Positions 6,920 to 13,614 of a DNA stretch of 13,614 bases are shown here, piece by piece. How positions within the stretch are numbered: the stretch's first letter is position 1; the number at the start of each line of letters is the position of its first letter. Source of the stretch: DATGMS01 sp035303945 (GTDB taxonomy: Bacteria; Bacteroidota; Bacteroidia; Cytophagales; Cyclobacteriaceae). Location: NCBI GenBank assembly GCA_035303945.1, contig DATGQZ010000039.1, forward strand, positions 1 to 13,614. The letters run 5' to 3'. A program made the translations under genes and the position numbers. The notes beneath the pieces are model-generated. The model saw only the letters and a program-made list of their open reading frames with translations, did not search any database and was not told the origin of the DNA.

Positions 6920-8557
6920 TCAGCCATTAGCCAATGTTGGCTCGTTTAATTTGTTGGTTTTTTTCTCGGTGGAAGGCGCTGTGACATGGTCTTTTCTTTT
7001 CAGACTCAAACTTACGATCAAAGAAATCACCGATAGTATCAACCACAGCGCATCAATAAGAAAGATGTCGTAATACCCTTGTGTAAAGCTCTTCCAAATC
7101 CAGTTGCCGGTCATCAGCCCATTGGCAATGGGAACGGCAAAACCTAATATAGCACCCAGCATTAGCGTGTACTTATTGGTGAAAAAATTGTCTCTTTTGA
7201 AAGTGAAGAACAGGCTGAGGACGAGCCAAGAATAGAAGAAAAAGTAGTAGATAGTGGCCATTCGACTAGGGTTAAAATCTACCACAAAAAGTTTTACCCC
7301 AACAAAGGTAAATGCCGTGGCGGGATACATGCTGAGGCATACAGCCAAAAACAGCCAACCCGTCCAGGCATTGAACTTTCTTTTGTGTGGCGCCACATGT
7401 TTTTTATCTCTCGCTACCAGCCAGATCAATATACCCGAGATGATCACAAAGCAAGATATCAGCCCCAAAACAAAATAAACGATCTTCAAGCCTATACCAC
7501 CGAAATCGCCAAAGTGCAGCCGGTCCATAATGCCAGTGGCTCCTTCCATATAGGAGGTATGGGTGAAAGGATTTTTTTCTGACACAATTTCTCCGCTGCT
7601 GGCGTGAAATAACAGCTTTCCCTCCCCTAATAACTTACTGCCAAATTCGGGAATTCCCACCACCTCAATGTGCATATTGCTGTCCCCATAGCTGTATAAA
7701 TTGACGCCGGTAATCTTGAAATCGGCCCAGTGGGATTGGGTGCTACTGATGAATTCATTCAGGTCGATATGCTCTTCAAGCTTCGTCATCGAGAGGGGTA
7801 TGTGGGGTGCATGATAACCAAAATCTTCATTCATCTTCTCCATATCGCCTCCATAAAAAAAGGTCAACACAGGAGGGGACATCAAGGTGGTACCGATGAT
7901 CAGGAATACTCCCGTGACGGCATATACAAATTGATAAGGTAGCCCGATAATGCCCAAGGCTGTATGGGCATCTGTCCACAGGTTTTTGAGGCTGGCGCGG
8001 GGTCTAAATAGATAAAAATTGGAAATGATTTTTTTCCAGTGCACCAGCACTCCGGTGACAATGGCAAATAGAAAGAAAAAAGAGATCACGCCGGCAATGA
8101 AATATCCTGAGCGGCCATAGAGATTGAGTTGGGCAAAAAAGTGCAAACGGTAGAGGAACTCACCAATAGAGTAGTTGCTGGCATAGTCATATGTTTTGTA
8201 GTTGACCATATCCATATAGAAAAAATTGCCTCTTCGTCCTTTTTTCTCTTCCTGAGCAGCCGTTGTATCCTTGGAGGCTGTATAATTGACATTGATCCGC
8301 CGGTCTTCATAATATTTAGAAAAGGAGATGTCCCTTCCATAGTTTTCTTGCCGCTGGTCCAACGTGTCCATCATGAGGTTGAGGTCCATGTCCTCAAAAC
8401 TGCTATGGACCAAAGATTCATTTCTTTCCCATCCGACCATTTCATCTCTAAAAAAAGAAAATGATCCTGCAAAGAATATAACATACAGCCCTACGCTGAT
8501 CAGGAGTCCGCTGACGGTATGGGTATGAAAAAGGATATTGTAGATTCTGTTGCTCAT
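6920..8557 (-). CDS. PepSY-associated TM protein, probable ferric-siderophore reductase (XusC/FoxB-like)
   Basis: A 545-residue inner-membrane protein starting at the ATG at 8557; a longer frame reaching 8689 only overlaps the upstream gene. Membrane helices lie near 12-34, 153-175, 203-225, 355-382, 400-425, 435-453, 463-480 and 497-518. Large extracytoplasmic parts lie between helices 1 and 2 (35-150) and 3 and 4 (226-352). PepSY_TM hallmarks include HTHTVSGL (His11, His13), RLHFFAQLNLYGR (His139), HW at 173, TDAHTALG (His198) and RLHFGDFGG (His348). Relatives such as Pseudomonas FoxB bind heme and reduce ferric siderophores, and XusC of Bacteroides belongs with this type. Reductase activity here is inferred. 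Only two bases separate its ATG from the TGA of the preceding gene, indicating tight translational coupling. It is the last gene of the operon. Confidence 0.88.
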   Translation of the reverse strand: MSNRIYNILFHTHTVSGLLISVGLYVIFFAGSFSFFRDEMVGWERNESLVHSSFEDMDLNLMMDTLDQRQENYGRDISFSKYYEDRRINVNYTASKDTTAAQEEKKGRRGNFFYMDMVNYKTYDYASNYSIGEFLYRLHFFAQLNLYGRSGYFIAGVISFFFLFAIVTGVLVHWKKIISNFYLFRPRASLKNLWTDAHTALGIIGLPYQFVYAVTGVFLIIGTTLMSPPVLTFFYGGDMEKMNEDFGYHAPHIPLSMTKLEEHIDLNEFISSTQSHWADFKITGVNLYSYGDSNMHIEVVGIPEFGSKLLGEGKLLFHASSGEIVSEKNPFTHTSYMEGATGIMDRLHFGDFGGIGLKIVYFVLGLISCFVIISGILIWLVARDKKHVAPHKRKFNAWTGWLFLAVCLSMYPATAFTFVGVKLFVVDFNPSRMATIYYFFFYSWLVLSLFFTFKRDNFFTNKYTLMLGAILGFAVPIANGLMTGNWIWKSFTQGYYDIFLIDALWLILSVISLIVSLSLKRKDHVTAPSTEKKTNKLNEPTLANG

Positions 8558-8559
8558 GG

Positions 8560-8859
8560 TCAAAGAAGAGGGAGGTAAGTTTTGCTGATATAAAAAGCAA
8601 AGCTGAAAATCAAGCTGATGGTGAGGTAAGCGGCCCAGACTTTCCAGCCATTTCTTGCCAGAAAAGCCACAATGAGCAGCGCTACCCACAGGATAAATCC
8701 CCCAAACCGGAGGGTGATCAGTACATTAATAGGGTCAATCCAAGCAGCAAGGGCAAGGTGCAGGGAAACTGTTACCAAATAGCCGCCAACAAGGCCGGCG
8801 CTGATTTTCGCGAACCGTTGTAAAGGAGACTTGGTCAGGTATTTTTTGTTGGCAGGCAT
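8560..8859 (-). CDS. Small membrane protein resembling DUF3649
   Basis: A 99-residue protein with three predicted helices (about 18-38, 48-66 and 72-92) after a basic N-terminus. The pattern RFAKISAGLVGGYL, then a hydrophobic stretch and LARNGWKVWAA, resembles DUF3649 proteins that accompany PepSY reductases in proteobacterial siderophore loci. The match is by eye. The ATG overlaps the previous stop by one base (TAATG at 8861-8857), which fixes the start and shows translational coupling; an upstream in-frame start at 8916 would overlap the previous gene. It probably helps assemble or stabilise the PepSY protein; no catalytic residues are apparent. Confidence 0.75.
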   Translation of the reverse strand: MPANKKYLTKSPLQRFAKISAGLVGGYLVTVSLHLALAAWIDPINVLITLRFGGFILWVALLIVAFLARNGWKVWAAYLTISLIFSFAFYISKTYLPLL

Positions 8860-9191
8860 TATTTCCAGATAAATTCCAAGAACAAACCCAAGGAAAGGGA
8901 TGCTGCAATCACCCAAGTGGGAATGTATTGCAGAGGAGAAAGCAACACGATGCAGCTAGCGATGGTCATCAGAATGACCGTAAAGCCAAAGATCCCGGAT
9001 GCAAATCCGTAGAAGGTCATGCTTAAGCCTAAGCTAAGCGTCAGCGCAAAGGTGGCTACAATCTTTGCGACCCTAGCATTGTCTTGCGCCCAGCAGGCTA
9101 GGGCATTATTGCGGCTGAGGATGGCTTTTTGGGAGGTATTGTACCATACATAAAAAGCCATAGAGACGAGTAAAATAAGCGTTGTAAACAT
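8859..9191 (-). CDS. Small membrane protein resembling DUF3325
   Basis: A 110-residue protein that is nearly all membrane helix (about 2-17, 43-60, 64-86 and 90-108), with a polar, basic loop at 18-42 (SQKAILSRNNALACWAQDNARVAK). The central YGFASGIFGFTVILMTIASCIVLLSP resembles DUF3325, which travels with PepSY and DUF3649 proteins in iron-siderophore operons. The assignment is by eye. It is separated from the DUF4198 gene upstream by 92 bases containing two hairpins, and overlaps the next gene by one base. Confidence 0.7.
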   Translation of the reverse strand: MFTTLILLVSMAFYVWYNTSQKAILSRNNALACWAQDNARVAKIVATFALTLSLGLSMTFYGFASGIFGFTVILMTIASCIVLLSPLQYIPTWVIAASLSLGLFLEFIWK

Positions 9192-9217
9192 ATTGTTGGT
9201 GTTAGGGATTTAGAAAT

Positions 9218-9269
9218 GGGTGCAGGTTTTACCTGCAACCCAACCCAGCCGGCCGCACCAGAGCCGGCT
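9218..9269 (-). promoter_or_regulatory. Two consecutive hairpins in the only wide gap of the operon
   Basis: Arms AGCCGGC (9247-9253) and GCCGGCT (9263-9269) form a perfect 7-bp stem with a 9-nt loop. Arms GGGTGCAGGT (9218-9227) and ACCTGCAACCC (9231-9241) form a second stem with one bulge and a TTT loop. On the transcript neither is followed by a U run, so a plain terminator is unlikely. An mRNA-stability or partial-termination element is possible. Confidence 0.5.
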
Positions 9270-9283
9270 TCATCTATGTTTCT

Positions 9284-10003
9284 TTATCCGATTTCAATCT
9301 TTTGTGTGGCGCATCTCCATATGGATTCATAAGACGCTTTTTTTGTCTGTCCGCCTTCTTTTTCATGAAAGGTCGTTGCTTCTATAAAATAGGTACCTTC
9401 TGTTGGAAGCTGGACATGAATTTGCCCTGCTGCATCGCTTGTCACTTCTTTGGTTTCTCCCGACGGCAGGAAGAGCGTAGCTTTGACGCCTTCTTGCACT
9501 TGCCCTTTAAAGTAGGCTACAAAGGTTTTAGCGTCCTTGCCTTTTTGAGAAGTTTCCAATAAATAAAGGTCCGGCCCGCCTGCAGTGAGCGGAAGTTCGG
9601 AGGCTTTTTTCCCTACCTGAACCTGTGCAAAGGTGTTGAATTGATAGGCAGTTTTTTCGCCGGGATCTTCCGCTGTATGGGAAACTTCCAGGCGATATGT
9701 TCCCTTCCTTTCTGGAATGAAACTGGCTGTAAAATGGTCTTCCTGCGCCTCTGTCTCCAACGCTGTCTTTTTTCCATCCGGATGGATGAGCCAAAGCTGA
9801 AATTCCTTCACATCTGAGTACCAGTCAGCTACCTTCTCTACCGTTCCATCGGCAAATTCACTGTAGTAGATCTTTACTTCCTGTTCCTTACCCAATTTGC
9901 CTTGGGTGTCGGTATCGATATATAGGGCATGGGCATGGCTCCAGCCCAGGTTGACCAGCAGCATCAGGGCTGACAGGATAATGGCATTGCAATATTTCTT
10001 CAT
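9284..10003 (-). CDS. Secreted DUF4198 domain protein
   Basis: A 239-residue exported protein with a Sec signal (hydrophobic 7-19) ending in W-S-H-A-H-A; cleavage is possible after Ala24 or Ala26. The mature part is two beta-sandwich-like blocks: about 27-125 (HALYIDTD, then YSEFADGTVEKVADWYSDVK and FIPERKGTYRLEVSHT) and 145-225 (FVAYFKGQVQEGVKATLFLP, then PTEGTYFIEATTFHEKEG). This fits DUF4198, a family related to the periplasmic part of nickel/cobalt uptake proteins. A metal-handling or receptor-accessory role is likely, given its place between the DUF4374 lipoprotein and the inner-membrane genes, but the ligand is unknown. It starts 26 nt after the DUF4374 stop. Confidence 0.82.
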   Translation of the reverse strand: MKKYCNAIILSALMLLVNLGWSHAHALYIDTDTQGKLGKEQEVKIYYSEFADGTVEKVADWYSDVKEFQLWLIHPDGKKTALETEAQEDHFTASFIPERKGTYRLEVSHTAEDPGEKTAYQFNTFAQVQVGKKASELPLTAGGPDLYLLETSQKGKDAKTFVAYFKGQVQEGVKATLFLPSGETKEVTSDAAGQIHVQLPTEGTYFIEATTFHEKEGGQTKKASYESIWRCATQKIEIG

Positions 10004-10029
10004 GGTATTTTTATTTAGATAACTGATAT

Positions 10030-11259
10030 TTATTTAACCTCAAGTCTGCTGATAGCAGTGATGGTGCCCCCTTCTACATGAAGCCCTTGGATAGCGGTGC
10101 CGCTATCTGCATCGAAAACATAGACATAGCTTCCCTCATTGGTGGTAATGCCTACGTAAGCCGTTTTGCCATCCATCTCCGAGTAGTTGTTATTTGTGAC
10201 TTTTACAACCTGTGCCGGATCAGGCGTGCCGGTGATCCATTTGAAGCTACCTTCATAAAGATCCACAATTCCAAATTGATTGCCGGTGGCATAAGGTCCC
10301 TTTTCATCCAAAAGTATGACCAGTGACTTGCCCTCACCCAGGTAGGTTTGGTCGGTGACATGATAGCCTCCGGTTAGCTCTTCTATGTTGAGGTAATAGC
10401 TGGGATCAAATGCTGTTTCTCCCTTTTTGATTTTGAGATAAGCCGAAGGAGTAGTGGAAGTGGGTGAGGAATTATTAGTGGCTACGGCAGGGGAGAATGC
10501 ATATACATCTCCCTTTTCATCCACGATCAAGCCATTCGTAAAATACCTTCCGATGTAGCTGGCACGATCGTCTTTGATCACCTTTTCCAATTCCATCGAG
10601 GGGTAAGAAAAAACGGCAATCCAGGCACTGTCTGGATAGTTGGTGCCAAAGGTATCGTTGCAACATCCTTTGATGCTCATATAGGGTGCAAAGACTTTAT
10701 CACCCACCTGGGTAAGCCAGGTGAAATGCGCACGCTCTCCATTGGCAGCCACCTCCTCAATATTAATCTGTCCTTCGCCTACAATTTGTAGCAATTCCGT
10801 ATCCAAGCTGTACCACGAGGCGTTGGCGGCACCGGAACGGGGGATTTTCATCAGTAAGATATCGTCATTTACCGGTGCAAAGGCCTGAACAGTTTCGGCT
10901 TGAAAATCAGAAATCTTCGTCAATTGCCCCGAGGGGTTCAGTTCATAGGTAGTGACGGCTCCTGGGTTGCCCTGACCATACAGCATACTGAAAAACCTGT
11001 TGTTGTGGGTGACATAGTAGCGGTAGGTGCCATCCTGCTCGATCCCATTGCCTACGGTGCTGATGGTGCCTTGGCGAAGATCATCTGCTGTAAGCAGGTA
11101 GTCGGCCACGCCATCAGAAGCAATGGGCGTGGAGGCGATGATATAGCGGGCGCCAGCTTCAGGGCCGCCTGGAATAGCATCATTGTCTTCACTGCAGCCA
11201 AATGAGACAGCGACAGCCAGCGCGATGCATCCTAATAGGTTGGTTGTGTTCTTTTTCAT
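10030..11259 (-). CDS. DUF4374 lipoprotein, XusB-like siderophore-binding candidate
   Basis: A 409-residue lipoprotein. The signal ends SFGC with Cys22 as the modified residue, followed by an acidic-start linker (SEDNDA) as in exported Bacteroidota lipoproteins. The rest is repeated beta-strand blades (ARYIIAS, RYYVTHNNRFFSMLYG, DILLMKIP, KVFAPYMSIKGCC, DVYAFSPAV, AYVGITTNEGSYVYVFDADSG), consistent with the beta-propeller fold of DUF4374. The Bacteroides member XusB captures ferric enterobactin at the cell surface and works with the TonB receptor XusA. The same neighbour relation is present here, with the receptor gene ending 18 nt upstream. A vicinal Cys199-Cys200 pair is notable. The siderophore used cannot be told from sequence. 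Confidence 0.88.
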   Translation of the reverse strand: MKKNTTNLLGCIALAVAVSFGCSEDNDAIPGGPEAGARYIIASTPIASDGVADYLLTADDLRQGTISTVGNGIEQDGTYRYYVTHNNRFFSMLYGQGNPGAVTTYELNPSGQLTKISDFQAETVQAFAPVNDDILLMKIPRSGAANASWYSLDTELLQIVGEGQINIEEVAANGERAHFTWLTQVGDKVFAPYMSIKGCCNDTFGTNYPDSAWIAVFSYPSMELEKVIKDDRASYIGRYFTNGLIVDEKGDVYAFSPAVATNNSSPTSTTPSAYLKIKKGETAFDPSYYLNIEELTGGYHVTDQTYLGEGKSLVILLDEKGPYATGNQFGIVDLYEGSFKWITGTPDPAQVVKVTNNNYSEMDGKTAYVGITTNEGSYVYVFDADSGTAIQGLHVEGGTITAISRLEVK

Positions 11260-11277
11260 AGTAAGGTTTTATAGGTG

Positions 11278-13614
11278 TTATAGGATAAAATATCTGATTT
11301 TGCTGGTGAAGCTACGCCCCGGCTTTTGAAGGCTAAAATTGTCGTACAGTGGCTTATCCAGCAGGTTGCGGCATTCTACGGTAAATTGGAATTTGTTTTT
11401 ACCGCCCAAGGTATAAGTCAAGCTCAGATCAAGGGATAACTGTTCGGGTACCTGAAGCTTGTCGCTGCCCAAGCTTGGCCAATAGAGGTAAAAATCATGT
11501 ACATACAGCAGGTTGTAGCCTATCGCGAGGTTATTGCCGGCAGCGAATAAATCCTGCAGGGTATAGGCGGCGTCAGCGTTGCCGAAGAGATAGGGCATAT
11601 TGGGAATTCTATCCCTATATACCACGCTCTCCACGGACTGGCCTTCGACAAAACGGGTGTTGTTGCGAAGATCTTGGTAAGAAGCATTAATACCTGCTGT
11701 AAAGCGGTCGCTGTACTGGTACCTCAGTTCCGCTTCTGCACCCGTATTGGTTACATTGAAAAGATTTTCCATAACCTGCATCGCTTGGTTATTGTTAAGC
11801 CGAGGTCGAATGAAGTCTTTTGAATCGCGGTAAAATCCGTTTCCACTGATCTCCAGTCGGTGCTCTGGCGCCAGATTACGCCAATAGCTGAAGCCAATGT
11901 TGTAGTTATAGCTTTTCTCCGGCTCCAGTTCATTGTTGCCTTGCAGGTTGATCATATCGCCAAATAACTCTTCCGGCTCGGGGAGGCGATAGCTTTTTTC
12001 AAAAGAAGCCTTAATCTGAAGGTTGTCATTCAGGAAATAAGATCCCGTCCAGCCGTATCCCAAATATTGAAAGGATGCCCGTTCGTTTCGGTAGGCGAGA
12101 TCTCCATATTCCCCCGAAGGATTATAGGCTAGCGCAAATCGGTTGATCTGGGTGTAGTGTTTGACAAAGGCAGAGGTGCTGAAGCGGTCATCCCATTGGT
12201 ACTGGTAACCTATGCCTGCTATATTTTTGAGGGTTTTACGGGGTTGTTCATAGCTGTCTTGATCCGGAAAAAGCGGATCTTTTCCTTGTCTATCGAAGGA
12301 ATTCACCACGTTGCTAAGGGTCAGCTGATGGTGGTTGGCCCATTGCCAATTAAGGGTGGATGTGGCAACGGCATTGTTGTTTTTATATTTGTATAGAGAG
12401 TAAGAGCGTTCGCCACCTGGGGTGTCGTATGCTTTATACTGCCTAAACCAATTGTAGCGTCGGTTGACCGTATCGATATTTTGTTCAGCGCCTAAATTGT
12501 AGTTGGCGTTGACGGTCAGGTCCAAACCTTTGGTAAAGAGGTCTTTCTTAGCATATTTGAAAGTGGGCATAATGATGTTGCCCCGTCGGTGCCAGTCGCC
12601 AAATACAGTGACCAAGCGAGCACCTGTCTGGATTTCCGCATAGTTTTGACCCAAAGTGATGCCCAACAGTAGCTTGTCCGCATAGGGTTTTCCCTGTACA
12701 CCAAACTGTGAAACAAGCGTTTCATTGTGATAGGTGTCATGAAATCTGCGAACGCGTTGGTTGGGGTAATATTGACCGGTATGGATATCCGCCACATCCA
12801 CGTCGACCCAGTAATTGTTATCGGAATAATTTTGGAATAAGTTGAATTGAGCGGTCAACCCCGAGGGGCTTACATAGGCAGCATTAATGGCCGTTCGGTG
12901 GGTATTGAAGGAACCGTAAGAATAGGAGACGTCCAAGTAGCTTTTTTGCGAAGCATTGGTGATGATATTGACTGCCCCTCCCAGGGCGTCAGCGCCTAAT
13001 CCCACCGGCACCACGCCTTTGTACACTTCAATGCGTTCCGCAATATTGATAGGTATGTTGTTGAGCTGAAAGGAGGACCCAAAATCTTCCATGGGGATGC
13101 CATCAATAAAAAATTTGACCTGTTTACCGGTAAATCCATTCAAGGAAAAAGACATTCTCGACCCCACTCCTCCGCTTTCTCGGATGCGTATACCCGAAAC
13201 CCGGTCAAGGGCGTGGCCAATGTCTAAAGAAGTATGGTGCAGCTTTTTCGCATCTACTACATTTACATTGTAGGCCTTTTCCCTGATAAGTCGATTTTCG
13301 GATTTGCCGGTGACGGTGACAGCTTCCAGATCTTGGGTAGCCTCTTTTAAGACAATGGCAAGGGAGGCCCCTGGTTTTTGGAGGATAAGGTCCTGTTGTT
13401 GGGTCTGGAATCCTAGAAAGCTAAAGATGAGGGTGTAGCTTTGACCCCTTGGACCGTTGATGCGGAAATTTCCCTTTTCATCCGTGAGGGTTGCCTGATC
13501 CAGTGGCTGAATTTTGATGAGCACTCCGGGAAGAGATTCCCCGGCCACATTGGTGACGGTCCCCTGAATGAGGGCTGTTTCCTGGGCAAAAGTTTTCCAG
13601 GAGGAAATACCATA
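11278..13614 (-). CDS. TonB-dependent outer-membrane receptor (XusA-like), 5' end beyond the window
   Basis: 778 codons are visible, and the frame is open to the right edge, where the residues YGISSWKTFAQE look like the end of a signal peptide. The N-terminal carboxypeptidase-regulatory-like domain follows (GTVTNVAGESLPGVLIKI, with TLTDEKGNFRI). A TonB-box-like LEAVTVTG precedes the plug domain (DIGHALDRVSGIRIRESGG, FIDGIPMEDFG, GADALGGAVNIIT). The remainder is a 22-strand type barrel with many aromatic-ended strands, typical of siderophore receptors, finishing SKIRYFIL. A GTG at 13548 is only an internal Val codon. Transport would be energised by TonB-ExbBD, whose genes are not here. Operon context suggests a ferric xenosiderophore as ligand. 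It is the first visible gene of the operon; its promoter and any Fur site lie outside. Confidence 0.93.
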   Translation of the reverse strand, partial: YGISSWKTFAQETALIQGTVTNVAGESLPGVLIKIQPLDQATLTDEKGNFRINGPRGQSYTLIFSFLGFQTQQQDLILQKPGASLAIVLKEATQDLEAVTVTGKSENRLIREKAYNVNVVDAKKLHHTSLDIGHALDRVSGIRIRESGGVGSRMSFSLNGFTGKQVKFFIDGIPMEDFGSSFQLNNIPINIAERIEVYKGVVPVGLGADALGGAVNIITNASQKSYLDVSYSYGSFNTHRTAINAAYVSPSGLTAQFNLFQNYSDNNYWVDVDVADIHTGQYYPNQRVRRFHDTYHNETLVSQFGVQGKPYADKLLLGITLGQNYAEIQTGARLVTVFGDWHRRGNIIMPTFKYAKKDLFTKGLDLTVNANYNLGAEQNIDTVNRRYNWFRQYKAYDTPGGERSYSLYKYKNNNAVATSTLNWQWANHHQLTLSNVVNSFDRQGKDPLFPDQDSYEQPRKTLKNIAGIGYQYQWDDRFSTSAFVKHYTQINRFALAYNPSGEYGDLAYRNERASFQYLGYGWTGSYFLNDNLQIKASFEKSYRLPEPEELFGDMINLQGNNELEPEKSYNYNIGFSYWRNLAPEHRLEISGNGFYRDSKDFIRPRLNNNQAMQVMENLFNVTNTGAEAELRYQYSDRFTAGINASYQDLRNNTRFVEGQSVESVVYRDRIPNMPYLFGNADAAYTLQDLFAAGNNLAIGYNLLYVHDFYLYWPSLGSDKLQVPEQLSLDLSLTYTLGGKNKFQFTVECRNLLDKPLYDNFSLQKPGRSFTSKIRYFIL

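Noticed and set aside
8558..8689. 44-residue N-terminal extension of the PepSY protein
   Set aside because: It overlaps the coupled upstream membrane-protein gene in another frame; the ATG at 8557 begins the family's normal N-terminus.
9302..9562. 86-codon plus-strand open frame
   Set aside because: It is antisense to the DUF4198 gene and has no recognisable features.
10927..10936. CCCCGAGGGG palindrome, also at 12859-12868
   Set aside because: Both lie inside coding sequence for P-S-G turns and lack the flanks of the intergenic repeat; chance codon use explains them.
13546..13548. GTG start for the TonB receptor
   Set aside because: The frame continues upstream to the window edge and encodes the start of the N-terminal domain and a likely signal-peptide end.

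Overview
The window looks like a chromosomal segment of a Bacteroidota bacterium, probably of the Cytophagales/Cyclobacteriaceae type (inferred from gene content and style, not from a marker gene). Pointers are a SusC-like TonB receptor with an N-terminal carboxypeptidase-regulatory-like domain, a DUF4374 (XusB-like) lipoprotein, Bacteroidota-type lipoprotein signals, weak or absent Shine-Dalgarno sequences, and AT-rich gaps with boxes resembling the TAnnTTTG promoter motif. Nearly everything is on the minus strand; one lipoprotein gene is on plus.

Layout. (1) Positions 1-2491, minus: the first 830 codons of a type I restriction R subunit (hsdR), running off the left edge. It carries an unusual triple Cys-rich repeat and a short repeat-derived linker. 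(2) Positions 2492-2821: a 330-base gap with two copies of a palindromic element and a good intrinsic terminator. (3) Positions 2822-3688, minus: a lipoprotein gene interrupted by one in-frame TAA. (4) Positions 3874-6026, minus: four small housekeeping or stress-type genes (YdeI/OmdA, VOC, DUF1801 and a 4-TM His-containing membrane protein). (5) Positions 6158-6850, plus: a lipoprotein of unknown function, divergent from the 4-TM gene and ending at a terminator that works in both directions. (6) Positions 6920-13614, minus: a six-gene operon for siderophore/iron acquisition, read from right to left.

The operon combines a TonB-dependent outer-membrane receptor (5' end outside the window), a DUF4374 surface lipoprotein, a secreted DUF4198 protein, two small inner-membrane proteins resembling DUF3325 and DUF3649, and a PepSY-type inner-membrane protein. 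Receptor, DUF4374 protein and PepSY protein parallel the XusA-XusB-XusC xenosiderophore system of Bacteroides. The two small membrane proteins beside the PepSY protein resemble the reductase modules of proteobacterial siderophore loci. The proposed flow is ligand capture at the surface (DUF4374), uptake through the receptor, and reduction or release at the inner membrane (PepSY), with a periplasmic role for DUF4198.

No tRNA, rRNA, CRISPR array or insertion sequence was seen.
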